From Pseudarthrobacter sp. ATCC 49987 (lineage in GTDB: Bacteria > Actinomycetota > Actinomycetes > Actinomycetales > Micrococcaceae), in NCBI RefSeq assembly GCF_009928425.1, contig NZ_JAABNS010000001.1:1736001-1800000 (forward strand): 64,000 nt of DNA. Direction: 5' to 3'. Shown here piece after piece: positions 26,990 to 34,837 of the stretch. Both the position numbers and the translations under genes were made by a program. Numbering within the stretch: position 1 is the stretch's first letter; each line of letters opens with the position of its first letter. The notes under the pieces were generated by a model. That model did no database searches, was not told where the DNA came from, and worked only from the letters and a program-made list of their open reading frames with translations.

Positions 26990-27022
26990 ACGCGGGCGGA
27001 CTGATCCAGTCTCCGCCCGCGT
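26990..27022. terminator. Bidirectional hairpin terminator (DUF5655-like gene / hsp20)
   Basis: 11-bp perfect arms (ACGCGGGCGGA) with an 11-base loop between convergent genes. Confidence 0.75.
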
Positions 27023-27042
27023 CCCGCCGCCTGTCCCTCGCG

Positions 27043-27462
27043 CTACGTGTGGTCGATCCTGATCTTCTTGGCCGTCGCGTCCGGCGCTGTCACTGGGGCA
27101 GGGGCGCGCACCTCAAGTACGCCGTCCTTGTAGGTCGCGGTGATGTCCTCTTCCCTGGCACCGGGCGGAAGCGCAACACTGCGTGTGAACGAGCCGTAGC
27201 GGAACTCCGAACGGTAACCGTCTTTGCTCTTGTGCTCGGTCTTTTCCTCGCGTTCGGCCTTGATATGCAGCATGCCTTCGCTGACGGAGACGTCGACGTC
27301 CTTGTCGGGATCAATCCCCGGAACTTCAGCGCGCACCACCAAGGTGGTGCCGTCAACAAACTGCTCGACCTTGATGGACGGGGTCATCGTCAGGTCGCCG
27401 TCCAGGAAACGCTTGATCGGTTCCAGCACGTCCGACGGCACCCACTTGTTAAGTTCAGCCAC
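27043..27462 (-). CDS. hsp20: Hsp20/alpha-crystallin small heat-shock protein
   Basis: 139-residue ATP-independent holdase chaperone. The alpha-crystallin domain spans about 35-125, with LVVRAEVPGIDPDKDVDVSVSEGMLHIKAERE and the C-terminal YKDGVLEVRAPAP. The IXI-like tail KIRID is near the end. The GTG at 27462 has GGAGG 5-6 bases upstream. A DosR-like box (27560-27545, minus strand) lies upstream with a TAATGG -10-like word 23 bases after it. In mycobacteria the alpha-crystallin gene hspX is the archetypal DosR target, so shared control with the 8.7-13.1 kb island is plausible. Confidence 0.94.
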   Translation of the reverse strand: MAELNKWVPSDVLEPIKRFLDGDLTMTPSIKVEQFVDGTTLVVRAEVPGIDPDKDVDVSVSEGMLHIKAEREEKTEHKSKDGYRSEFRYGSFTRSVALPPGAREEDITATYKDGVLEVRAPAPVTAPDATAKKIRIDHT

Positions 27463-27544
27463 GATTGTCCTCCTGTTGCCATGCCCCTGCCATGGTGTGG
27501 TCAGGGGCTGTAGCCCCATTACACACCCGGCGGCGCATGGCGCA

Positions 27545-27560
27545 AAGGGGAAAAAGTCCT
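27545..27560 (-). promoter_or_regulatory. Candidate DevR/DosR-type box upstream of hsp20
   Basis: AGGACTTTTTCCCCTT on the minus strand, centred about 43 bp before the inferred start. Same 16-bp pattern as the three boxes between 8.6 and 12.6 kb. Confidence 0.55.
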
Positions 27561-27644
27561 ATCGTGGCGGACGCCAGGGGGCCCATCTGGTGGCTGGGCA
27601 GCGGCGGCGGCGCCCGCCGTCGTCGTGTGCCTCCGGATCCCGCC

Positions 27645-28370
27645 TCAGTGACCCATCCCGAGGCCGCCGTCGACGGGGATGACGGCACCGGAAATGTAGG
27701 CTGCCTCGTCGCTGGCGATCCAGCGGACCACGTTGGCGACCTCGGAGGCTTCAGCGAAGCGGGCGGCGGGAACCTTGGAGAGGTAATCCTTCTGGGTTGC
27801 CTCGGGCAGTTCCGCCGTCATGTCGGTGTTGATGAAGCCCGGGGCCACCACGTTGGCGGTGATACCGCGGGCACTCAGCTCGCGGGTCAGCGAGCGGGCC
27901 ATGCCGACCAGCCCTGCCTTGGAGGCCGAGTAGTTGATCTGGCCGGGCGCGCCGTAGAGGCCCGAGACCGAGGAGATCAGGACCACGCGGCCCTTGCGTG
28001 CCCGGATCATCCCCTTGGAGGCACGCTTGATCACGCGGAAGGCGCCGGTGAGGTTGGTGTCGATGACCGAGGTGAAATCGTCCTCGCTCATGCGCATCAG
28101 GAGGGTGTCCTTGGTGATGCCGGCATTCGCCACCAGCACCTCGACGGGGCCGTGCGCGGCTTCCACTTCGGTGAACGCGGCGTCGACGGAGGCCTCGTCC
28201 GTGACGTCGGCCTTGACGCCAAGGATGCCCGCGGGGAGCGCCGATTCGCTGCGGTACGTGACGGCCACCTTGTCACCGTTGGCGAGGAAGGCTTCGGCGA
28301 TGGCGAGGCCGATTCCGCGGTTTCCGCCGGTGATCAGGACACTGCGGCCGGTGGTTGCTGTTTCAGACAT
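27645..28370 (-). CDS. fabG: 3-oxoacyl-[acyl-carrier-protein] reductase (FabG-like)
   Basis: 241-residue classical SDR. TGGNRGIG cofactor loop, NAGI, catalytic Ser in LISSVSGLYG, Tyr and Lys in INYSASKAG, and PGFINTDMT. The motif order and the DGGLGMGH C-terminus match FabG/MabA, so NADPH-dependent reduction of 3-oxoacyl-ACP in fatty-acid synthesis is likely. The ATG at 28370 has GGAG 7 bases upstream. Not adjacent to other fab genes here, so a role in another pathway cannot be excluded. Confidence 0.88.
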   Translation of the reverse strand: MSETATTGRSVLITGGNRGIGLAIAEAFLANGDKVAVTYRSESALPAGILGVKADVTDEASVDAAFTEVEAAHGPVEVLVANAGITKDTLLMRMSEDDFTSVIDTNLTGAFRVIKRASKGMIRARKGRVVLISSVSGLYGAPGQINYSASKAGLVGMARSLTRELSARGITANVVAPGFINTDMTAELPEATQKDYLSKVPAARFAEASEVANVVRWIASDEAAYISGAVIPVDGGLGMGH

Positions 28371-28521
28371 GGTGGGGCTCCGGAATTCTGCGGCGGGACG
28401 GCGCCGCGCTGGGGGCGGGATTTTCCTGCCTCCGATCTTAGCGCCCGGCAGGCGCGCGTTTGGGCGACCCTGCCGTTGGTGAGAGAATTGGAATAAGCCT
28501 TGGGAGCGTGATCTGACAGCC

Positions 28522-29025
28522 TTGACACTCAAAAACCGACCCGGTGTACCTGTGCCCGGGAACCCGGACGCACCGTCCGGTGATTCCGAGGTTCACAGCA
28601 TCACGGACGCCGCCGCCGCACACTCTGAAGAGATGCGCCAGCGGATGATCAAGTACGCCGTGGCGATGGGTATCCGCATGGTGTGCCTGATCCTGATTTT
28701 TGTGGTGGATGGCTGGTTGAAAATCCTCCCGGTCATCGGGGCCGTGTTCCTGCCCTGGTTCGCCGTCATCATCGCCAACGGCAGCGACACGGCGGAGCTC
28801 CATTCCGACTCGCTGCTGGACTACGCGCCGCTGGCCCAGCTCGATGCGCCGGCGTCCGCCACGTCTGAGGACCCGGTTGGCCCGGGTGTCCCGCCGTCGG
28901 AGGACCCGTCGATGACGCTCCTGCAGGGCGAACTCGTCGACGATGGGGACTCCCCGGAGGGCGGCAGCGGCGCCCCCGGGCGGCGTGAAAGTGACCACGG
29001 CGGCCACGGACGGGAAGCATCATGA
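28522..29025 (+). CDS. DUF3099-family small membrane protein
   Basis: 167 residues: a soluble N-terminus with HSEEMRQRMIKYAVAMGIRM, two transmembrane helices (MVCLILIFVVDGWLKILPVIGAVFLPWFAVIIA), and an acidic, Pro/Ser/Gly-rich tail of about 75 residues predicted disordered. The TTG at 28522 is used because the similarity begins soon after; start confidence is low. Its stop overlaps the next ATG (ATGA), making a small operon with the CxxxxC protein and SURF1. Confidence 0.75.
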   Translation: MTLKNRPGVPVPGNPDAPSGDSEVHSITDAAAAHSEEMRQRMIKYAVAMGIRMVCLILIFVVDGWLKILPVIGAVFLPWFAVIIANGSDTAELHSDSLLDYAPLAQLDAPASATSEDPVGPGVPPSEDPSMTLLQGELVDDGDSPEGGSGAPGRRESDHGGHGREAS

Positions 29026-29270
29026 ACCTTTTTGACCTCACCGGGAACGGCGGAGCCGCCGGTCCGGCCGAAGCCGTCTGCTCCCGCAAGGCATGCCGGA
29101 GCGGCGCCGAATGGCAGCTGCTCTGGAACAACCCGAAAATCCACACCCCGGAACGGCGCAAGATCTGGCTGGCCTGCGGAGACCACCGGGCCTGGCTCGA
29201 GGACTACCTGCAGACCCGCGGGCTCTGGAAGGACACTGTGGTATTGGACCCGGCAGGCAAGGCACACTGA
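29022..29270 (+). CDS. Conserved actinobacterial small Cys-rich protein
   Basis: 82 residues. C-x4-C near residue 20 (VCSRKACRSGAEWQLLWNNPKIHTPERRKIWLACGDH) and C-x2-H at about 52-55 look like a small metal site. Similar proteins occur throughout actinobacteria and are sometimes labelled 'acetone carboxylase' without support. Overlaps the DUF3099 gene by 4 bases and its stop abuts the SURF1 ATG. Being next to SURF1, a link to cytochrome oxidase assembly or membrane metal handling is possible but not shown. Confidence 0.8.
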   Translation: MNLFDLTGNGGAAGPAEAVCSRKACRSGAEWQLLWNNPKIHTPERRKIWLACGDHRAWLEDYLQTRGLWKDTVVLDPAGKAH

Positions 29271-30155
29271 ATGTACCGTTTTCTCTTCTCCAGCAAGTGG
29301 CTGGGGTACCTGTTGCTTGCCGCGATTTTTGCTGCCGCCTGCGTCGGACTGGGCCGCTGGCAGATGGACCGCCGCGCCGAGACGCTGGCCGGGATCAACC
29401 GGGTCACCTCCAACTATTCCGCGGCGCCCGTCCCGTTCGCTGAGGTCAAGGACCAGTTCAGCTCGATGGCAGCCGAGCGGGAGTGGACCCAGGTGGAACT
29501 GAAGGGCAGTTACGACGTCGCCGGGCAGCGTATCGTCCGCAACCGGCCGCTCAACGGCCAGCCCGGCTACGAGGTGGTTGTGCCCTTCAGGGTGGAAACC
29601 GGCGAGACCGTTGTGATCGACCGCGGCTGGCTGCCGATCGGCAACAACAACCCGGGCCGCCCCGACCAGGTTCCCGATCCCCCGCAGGGCACCGTGACCG
29701 TCGTCGCCCGCCTGAAACCTGCCGAGCCCGCGCTCCAGCGCGGTGCCCCGGACGGCCAGCTGGCGTCAATCGACCTCACCGCCTATTCCGGGCAGCTGGG
29801 CTATCCCCTGCTAACGGGCGCCTATGGCCAGTTGGCGTCAGAGAGTCCGGCGGTGTCGGACATGCCCTTCCCGTTCCCGAAGCCGTCCACCGACGAGGGC
29901 ACCCACTTGTCGTACTCGCTGCAGTGGTTTGCGTTCGGCGTGCTGATGTTCATCGGCTTCGGGTACGCGGCCCGGCAGCAGGCCCGAAACGCGGCTATTG
30001 ACGCCGAGGACGCAGAAGCCCAGGCTGCCGATACCGACGGCGGCTTGATGCACTCCAGCGGCCCGGCCGCCCGCCGTCGTCCTGCGCCGCGCAAGCGGAA
30101 GAACGCGACCGCAGAGGAAGAGGAAGACGCCATCCTGGACGCCCGGGGGTACTGA
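29271..30155 (+). CDS. SURF1-family cytochrome oxidase biogenesis protein
   Basis: 294-residue membrane protein with the SURF1 layout: an N-terminal transmembrane helix (LGYLLLAAIFAAACVGLGRWQ), a large extracytoplasmic domain with NRPLNGQPGYEVVVPF and VIDRGWLPIG, and a C-terminal helix (LQWFAFGVLMFIGFGYAARQQ). SURF1 helps insert haem A into cytochrome c oxidase subunit I. A charged Lys/Arg/Glu-rich cytoplasmic tail of about 60 residues follows the second helix. Starts directly after the preceding stop. Confidence 0.92.
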   Translation: MYRFLFSSKWLGYLLLAAIFAAACVGLGRWQMDRRAETLAGINRVTSNYSAAPVPFAEVKDQFSSMAAEREWTQVELKGSYDVAGQRIVRNRPLNGQPGYEVVVPFRVETGETVVIDRGWLPIGNNNPGRPDQVPDPPQGTVTVVARLKPAEPALQRGAPDGQLASIDLTAYSGQLGYPLLTGAYGQLASESPAVSDMPFPFPKPSTDEGTHLSYSLQWFAFGVLMFIGFGYAARQQARNAAIDAEDAEAQAADTDGGLMHSSGPAARRRPAPRKRKNATAEEEEDAILDARGY

Positions 30156-30158
30156 GAA

Positions 30159-30635
30159 GTGGACGGTGTGTTGCCGGATCCTGTGGCGCGGGTGAAACGC
30201 GCGCTGAACGCGCTCGGCGCCGAGGACACGGTCACGGTGTTCGACTCGAAGGTCCCGACGGCTGCCGCGGCGGCCGCCGCGCTCGGCTGCGACGTTGCGG
30301 CCATCACCAACAGCCTCGTGTTCGACGTCGCGGGTGCCCCGCTGCTGATCCTGGCCAGCGGAGCCGCCAGGGTCGATGTGCGGAAGGTGGCCGGGCAACT
30401 GGGCGTCGGACAAATCCGCGGGGCCTCCCCCGGGTTCGTCCTGGAACACACCGGCCAGGAAGTGGGCGGCGTAGCCCCGGTCGGGCATCCGGAGAAAATC
30501 AGGACACTGCTGGACGAGTCCCTGGCGGCCCATCGGGTTCTCTGGGCCGGCGCGGGCGACCACCACTCCATGTTCTCGATCAGCTACGAAGAGCTCAAGC
30601 GCATCACCGAAGCCCAGGAAATGCCCGTCCGCTAG
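30159..30635 (+). CDS. YbaK/EbsC-type aminoacyl-tRNA deacylase-like protein
   Basis: 158-residue protein of the ProRS editing-domain (INS) superfamily, whose members hydrolyse mischarged tRNA. Seen are DVAAITNSLVFDVAGAPLLILASGAARVDVRKVA and the GGVAPVGHP loop. The Lys normally present before -LVF in YbaK is Asn51 here, as far as I know shared by an actinobacterial subgroup. The GTG at 30159 lies 3 bases after the SURF1 stop. Substrate is unknown. Confidence 0.85.
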   Translation: MDGVLPDPVARVKRALNALGAEDTVTVFDSKVPTAAAAAAALGCDVAAITNSLVFDVAGAPLLILASGAARVDVRKVAGQLGVGQIRGASPGFVLEHTGQEVGGVAPVGHPEKIRTLLDESLAAHRVLWAGAGDHHSMFSISYEELKRITEAQEMPVR

Positions 30636-30701
30636 CCCATCTGACTCGCATTTAAAGCCGTTTTGAGAGCTGAAAACGGCCACAACTGCGAGTCAGTTGG
30701 G
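30636..30701. repeat. Long hairpin between convergent genes
   Basis: 29-base arms (30636-30664, 30673-30701) pair with a few mismatches; the outer part is CTGACTCGCA / TGCGAGTCAG and the inner part GCCGTTTT / AAAACGGC. Likely bidirectional terminator between the YbaK-like and ABC-F genes. Confidence 0.8.
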
Positions 30702-30705
30702 CGCC

Positions 30706-32304
30706 CTACGCCAGCGTAATCAGGTCCAGGTAGTCTTCGTTCCAGTGGTCCTCGATGCCGTCGGGCAGCAGCACAACGCGCTCGGGGTTCAGCGCGGCGA
30801 CGGCGCCTTCGTCGTGGCTCACCAGCACCACGGCGCCGGTGTAGTTGCTCAGGGCCCCGAGGATTTCGGCGCGGCTGGCAGGGTCGAGGTTGTTGGTGGG
30901 CTCATCGAGGAGCAGCACGTTCGCGCTCGAGGCCACGATGGTGGCCAGGGCGAGCCGGGTCTTCTCGCCGCCGGAGAGCACACCGGCGGGCTTGTCGACG
31001 TCGTCGCCGGAAAACAGGAATGAGCCCAGGATGTTGCGGACCTCCGCGTCGTTCATGTCCGGGGCGGAAGAGCGCATGTTCTGCAGGACCGTGCGGTCGA
31101 CGTCGAGCGTCTCATGTTCCTGCGCGTAGTAGCCCACCTTCAGTCCGTGGCCCGCAACGACTTCGCCGGTGTCGGGCTTGTCGACGCCGGCCAGCATCCG
31201 CAGCAGGGTCGTCTTGCCGGCACCGTTGAGGCCCAGGATGACCACCTTGGAGCCTCGGTCGATGGCCAGGTCAACGTCGGTGAAGATCTCCAGCGATCCG
31301 AAGGACTTGCTGAGGCCGTCGGCGGTGAGCGGGGTCTTGCCGCAGGGCGACGGATCCGGGAAGCGCAGGGCTGCCACGCGGTCTGTCGCGCGCACAGCTT
31401 CAAGGCCGCCGAGCAGGCGCTCGGCGCGCTTGGCCATGTTCTGCGCGGCGACGGCCTTGGTGGCCTTGGCGCGCATCTTGTTGGCCTGGTCGAAGAGGAC
31501 CTGGGCTTTCTTCTCCGCATTGGCGCGCTCCCGCTTGCGGGCCCGCTCATCCGTTTCGCGCTGCTGGAGGTAGCGCTTCCAGTCCATGTTGTAGAAGTCG
31601 ACCTTGGCGCGGTTGGGATCCAGCAGGAACACCTTGTTGACGGTGGCCTCGAGCAGCTCGGTGTCGTGGCTGATCACGATCAGGCCGCCCTGGTGGTTCT
31701 TCAGGAACTCGCGGAGCCAGGTGATGGAATCCGCGTCGAGGTGGTTGGTGGGCTCATCGAGGAGCATCGTCTCGGCGTCCGAATACAGGATCCGGGCGAG
31801 TTCGACACGGCGGCGCTGGCCGCCGGACAGGGTCTTGAGCGGCTGGTTCAACAGCCGGTCCGGGAGGGCCAGGTTGGAGCAGATCGCGGCGGCCTCGGCC
31901 TCGGCCGCGTAGCCACCGGCGGCCAGGAACTCGGATTCCAGCCGGTCATAGCGGTTCATCGCCTTGCGCTGGACCTCGGCGTCCTCGCTGGCCATGTCCT
32001 CATGGGTCTGCTTGAGCTTGTTGACGGCGATGTCCAGCCCGCGGGCGGACAGGATGCGGTCGCGGGCCAGCTGTTCCATGTCCGGGGTCCGGGGATCCTG
32101 CGGCAGGTAACCGATCTCGCCGCTGCGGATGACCTTGCCCCCGGCGGGCTGGCCTTCGCCCGCGAGCACCCGGGTCAGCGTGGTCTTGCCTGCACCGTTA
32201 CGGCCCACAAGGCCGATCTTGTCTCCCTTGTCGATCCGGAAGCTCACCTGGTCCATAAGGAGGCGGGCGCCGGCGCGCAGTTCGAGATCCTGGACGGTAA
32301 TCAA
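30706..32304 (-). CDS. ABC-F family ATPase (translation factor type)
   Basis: 532-residue protein with two ABC domains in tandem and no membrane segments. First: GRNGAGKTT, LSGGQRRRVELARIL, LLDEPTNHLD. Second: GLNGAGKTT, LSGGEKTRLALATIV, LLDEPTNNLD. The linker (about 245-300) is Lys/Arg/Ala-rich and coiled-coil-like, typical of ABC-F proteins that act at the ribosomal E site to relieve stalling or give antibiotic protection. The TTG start at 32304 gives the standard MITVQDLELRAG N-terminus; no strong ribosome-binding site. EttA versus resistance-type cannot be settled here. Confidence 0.9.
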   Translation of the reverse strand: MITVQDLELRAGARLLMDQVSFRIDKGDKIGLVGRNGAGKTTLTRVLAGEGQPAGGKVIRSGEIGYLPQDPRTPDMEQLARDRILSARGLDIAVNKLKQTHEDMASEDAEVQRKAMNRYDRLESEFLAAGGYAAEAEAAAICSNLALPDRLLNQPLKTLSGGQRRRVELARILYSDAETMLLDEPTNHLDADSITWLREFLKNHQGGLIVISHDTELLEATVNKVFLLDPNRAKVDFYNMDWKRYLQQRETDERARKRERANAEKKAQVLFDQANKMRAKATKAVAAQNMAKRAERLLGGLEAVRATDRVAALRFPDPSPCGKTPLTADGLSKSFGSLEIFTDVDLAIDRGSKVVILGLNGAGKTTLLRMLAGVDKPDTGEVVAGHGLKVGYYAQEHETLDVDRTVLQNMRSSAPDMNDAEVRNILGSFLFSGDDVDKPAGVLSGGEKTRLALATIVASSANVLLLDEPTNNLDPASRAEILGALSNYTGAVVLVSHDEGAVAALNPERVVLLPDGIEDHWNEDYLDLITLA

Positions 32305-32625
32305 TGCAGCTAAGGCCTTTCACAACAGGGAACGCCGCGGCACAACGGTGGAATCTGCAGGGGGCCGGGGCAGTGCGGCCGAGAGCACGGCCTCTACAAG
32401 TCTACCGGCCCAGCCTCCGCCCGTTGACAAGAGCCCCACCGGCTGATGGCAACGACGGACGACGGCGTTGCCGGCCTTGAGGTGCCGGGCGCCCCGGTAG
32501 CCGTTGGTGCGGCCCTCCAGCTCCCGGGCGTTTGGTTAGTAGGGCTTCTACAAAAAACGCCGGTCCCCGTGCTCGTAGAGTCAAAATCAGAAGCTGGCCC
32601 CGAATCACTCGCGACAGGAACTACC
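32305..32625. other. 321-base divergent intergenic region (ABC-F / bioY)
   Basis: Contains the start regions of two divergent genes and a dyad at 32527-32561. A frame is open from 32446 into bioY but lacks similarity and is taken as leader. No other gene seen. Confidence 0.6.
32527..32561. promoter_or_regulatory. Interrupted dyad upstream of bioY
   Basis: GGCGTTT and GTAG on the left mirror CTAC and AAACGCC on the right (GGCGTTT-n5-GTAG-n5-CTAC-n3-AAACGCC). It could be an operator or leader hairpin controlling biotin uptake. It does not match the BirA or BioQ operators I know. Confidence 0.4.
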
Positions 32626-33315
32626 ATGACGAAGACCGACGGCAATTTTGCCGCCACCCCCGCCCGGCAGCGCACCCGCTGGAACGCCACCGACCTTGGC
32701 CTGATCGCGGTCTTCGCCGCGCTCGTGGCCGGATCCGCACTGGTTGCCGCCATTCCGGTGGCCGGGATGGGCGTTCCGATCACCGTGCAGACGCTCGCCG
32801 TGATGCTCACCGGCCTTGCCCTGGGCCCCGGCAGGGCGTTCGCCGCCGTCGGGCTTTACGTTCTCGTCGGTCTCGCGGGACTGCCGATCTTCAGCGGCGG
32901 ACGCAGCGGTCTGGGGGTCCTGGCCGGTCCTTCGGCGGGCTACATCATCGGCTTTGTGTTTGCCGCGACAGCGGCGGGCTGGCTGACCGTCGTCGTGCTC
33001 CGCCGCACGGCGGGCCGTCCCGGCAGGCTTCGCGCGGTCCTCCTTTTCGCTGCCGCGATGGTTAGCAGCATCATCTTCGTCCACGGCCTCGGCATCCTCG
33101 GCATGATGGTCAACGCGAAGCTGGATTTCCCGAAGGCGTTCCTCGCGGACTTGGTCTTCTACCCGGGAGATGTGATTAAGAACGTACTGGCCGTGACTAT
33201 TGCCCTGGCGCTGCACAAGGCATTTCCGGATCTGCTGATCCGCCGGGTCCGGACCTTTGGGTCGGTTACCGCGCCGGCCGGCAGCGCCAACGCCACGGTG
33301 GACCACCGGCCGTGA
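32626..33315 (+). CDS. bioY: Biotin ECF transporter substrate-binding subunit BioY
   Basis: 229-residue integral membrane S component that binds biotin. About six hydrophobic segments; family words include VPITVQTLAVMLTGLALGP and FSGGRSGLGVLAGPSAGYIIGF. AGGAA lies 6-7 bases before the ATG at 32626. Its stop overlaps the GTG of the ATPase gene, forming a bioY-bioM-bioN operon for biotin import. Confidence 0.93.
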   Translation: MTKTDGNFAATPARQRTRWNATDLGLIAVFAALVAGSALVAAIPVAGMGVPITVQTLAVMLTGLALGPGRAFAAVGLYVLVGLAGLPIFSGGRSGLGVLAGPSAGYIIGFVFAATAAGWLTVVVLRRTAGRPGRLRAVLLFAAAMVSSIIFVHGLGILGMMVNAKLDFPKAFLADLVFYPGDVIKNVLAVTIALALHKAFPDLLIRRVRTFGSVTAPAGSANATVDHRP

Positions 33316-34094
33316 GCAGCATCGTGCTGGACCGGGCTGCGGTGCGGGTGGCGGTCGATGGCCGCGCCGGACCCAAGACCCTGCTGGAGGAGCAGACCTT
33401 GCAGTTCACGGAGCAGCGGATCGGCGTCATCGGTGCCAATGGCTCCGGCAAGTCCACCCTGCTGCGGCTCCTGAACGGCCTCGTAGCACCGAGCAGCGGC
33501 ACCGTCACGGTCGATGACTGGGACACTGTCCGTTCGGTGCGGGAAGTCCGCCGGCGGGTTGGCTTTGTTTTCACGGATCCGCTGTCCCAACTGGTGATGC
33601 CGACCGGCCGGGAGGACGTGGAGCTGTCCCTCCGGCGTTCGGTCCGCAACGCCCGGGAACGCCGAAGCCAGGCGGAATCGACCCTGGACCGCTTCGGGCT
33701 GCTGCCGCTCGCGGACCAGAGCATCTACGAGCTGTCCGGTGGGGAACGCCAGCTTCTGGCTCTCGCCGCGGTCCTCGCCGTGGATCCGGAGGTGCTGGTC
33801 CTGGACGAGCCGTCCACCCTGCTGGACCTGCGCAACCGGGAACTGCTGCGGCGGACCCTGGCCGGACTCAGCCAGCAGGTCATCCTCTCCACCCACGACC
33901 TCGAGCTCGCGCTGGATCTCGACCGGATCCTGGTGGTCGACGCCGGCAGGGTCGTGTTCGACGGCGGGCCGGCCGCCGCCGTCGAGCACTACCGGGAGCT
34001 GAGCGCGGCGGGGCTCGCCGTGTGCGGCCCCGGGCCGGACCGGCCGCGCCGTGAGGATCCGCGCCGTGGGGATCCGCGGCCGGGGCAGCCGTGA
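33312..34094 (+). CDS. bioM: ECF transporter ATPase for biotin (BioM)
   Basis: 260-residue ABC ATPase. Walker A GANGSGKST, a Q loop near GFVFTDPLSQLVMPT, signature LSGGERQLLALAAVL, Walker B VLVLDEPSTLLD and switch His in STHDLE. The last 35 residues are Arg/Pro/Gly-rich. GTG start overlaps bioY by 4 bases (GTGA) and its end overlaps bioN in the same way. Energises BioY together with BioN. Confidence 0.92.
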   Translation: MSSIVLDRAAVRVAVDGRAGPKTLLEEQTLQFTEQRIGVIGANGSGKSTLLRLLNGLVAPSSGTVTVDDWDTVRSVREVRRRVGFVFTDPLSQLVMPTGREDVELSLRRSVRNARERRSQAESTLDRFGLLPLADQSIYELSGGERQLLALAAVLAVDPEVLVLDEPSTLLDLRNRELLRRTLAGLSQQVILSTHDLELALDLDRILVVDAGRVVFDGGPAAAVEHYRELSAAGLAVCGPGPDRPRREDPRRGDPRPGQP

Positions 34095-34720
34095 GCGGCC
34101 ACGGATTCCTGCTGGCCAACTATGCGCCCGGAAACTCCCTGGTGCACCGCGCGCCGCTGTGGCTGAAGTTCCTCCTGGTGGTCGGCTCCGGCATGGCGTC
34201 TTTCCTGGTTGGCGACTGGGCCGCCGCGGCCGTAACGCTTGCCGTGATGTGCGGGCTGTTCCTGATCAGCGGGGCGGGTCTGCCGCGGCTGTGGCGGGCG
34301 GTCCGGCCGGTCCTTCCGGTCCTGGCGGCGATCGGGCTGTTCCAGTGGTGGCAGCTTGGCGGTCCCACCGCGGCGCGGATTGTGCTCAACGTGCTGGTCT
34401 GTATTGTCGCGGCCTCCATCCTCACCGCCACCACCCCGGTGCAGCGGCTGCTGGACGGGGTGGCGTCCCTCGCGAGGCCGTTCCAGCGCTTCGGCGCGGA
34501 TCCGGAACGCTTCGCGCTGACCATCGCCATTATGCTGCGCAGCATCCCGTTCATCGCAGGCGCATACAGCGATGTCCGCGACTCCGCCCGGGCCCGCGGG
34601 CTGGAGCGCAACCCCCGGGCCCTCATCCTCCCGGTCTTCATCACCACCGTGGCCTTCGCCAGGCAGACCGGAGATGCCCTCGCCGCCCGTGGCCTGGGCG
34701 AGGCCGGGGACCACACCTAA
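34091..34720 (+). CDS. bioN: ECF transporter transmembrane coupling subunit (BioN)
   Basis: 209-residue EcfT-type membrane protein with four to five hydrophobic segments. The coupling-helix signatures appear as SARARGLERNP (an A-R-G motif) and ARQTGDALAARGLG near the C-terminus. It links the ATPase to BioY. The GTG start overlaps bioM by 4 bases. Confidence 0.92.
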   Translation: MSGHGFLLANYAPGNSLVHRAPLWLKFLLVVGSGMASFLVGDWAAAAVTLAVMCGLFLISGAGLPRLWRAVRPVLPVLAAIGLFQWWQLGGPTAARIVLNVLVCIVAASILTATTPVQRLLDGVASLARPFQRFGADPERFALTIAIMLRSIPFIAGAYSDVRDSARARGLERNPRALILPVFITTVAFARQTGDALAARGLGEAGDHT

Positions 34721-34735
34721 CTTGCTGCCGCTCCG

Positions 34736-34818
34736 CGGGACATGCCCTCCCCTGACGCTGGCCGCTGGACCTAAGCCCACTATGTCCATTGGCTGAGCCC
34801 AGGACTGGGCATGTCCCG
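34736..34818. repeat. Widely spaced perfect inverted repeat between convergent genes
   Basis: CGGGACATGCCC (34736-34747) and its exact complement (34807-34818) enclose 59 bases between bioN (+) and a thiolase gene (-). Likely the outer stem of a bidirectional terminator. Confidence 0.7.
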
Positions 34819-34837
34819 AGGTGGCGGCGGGAAGGAA

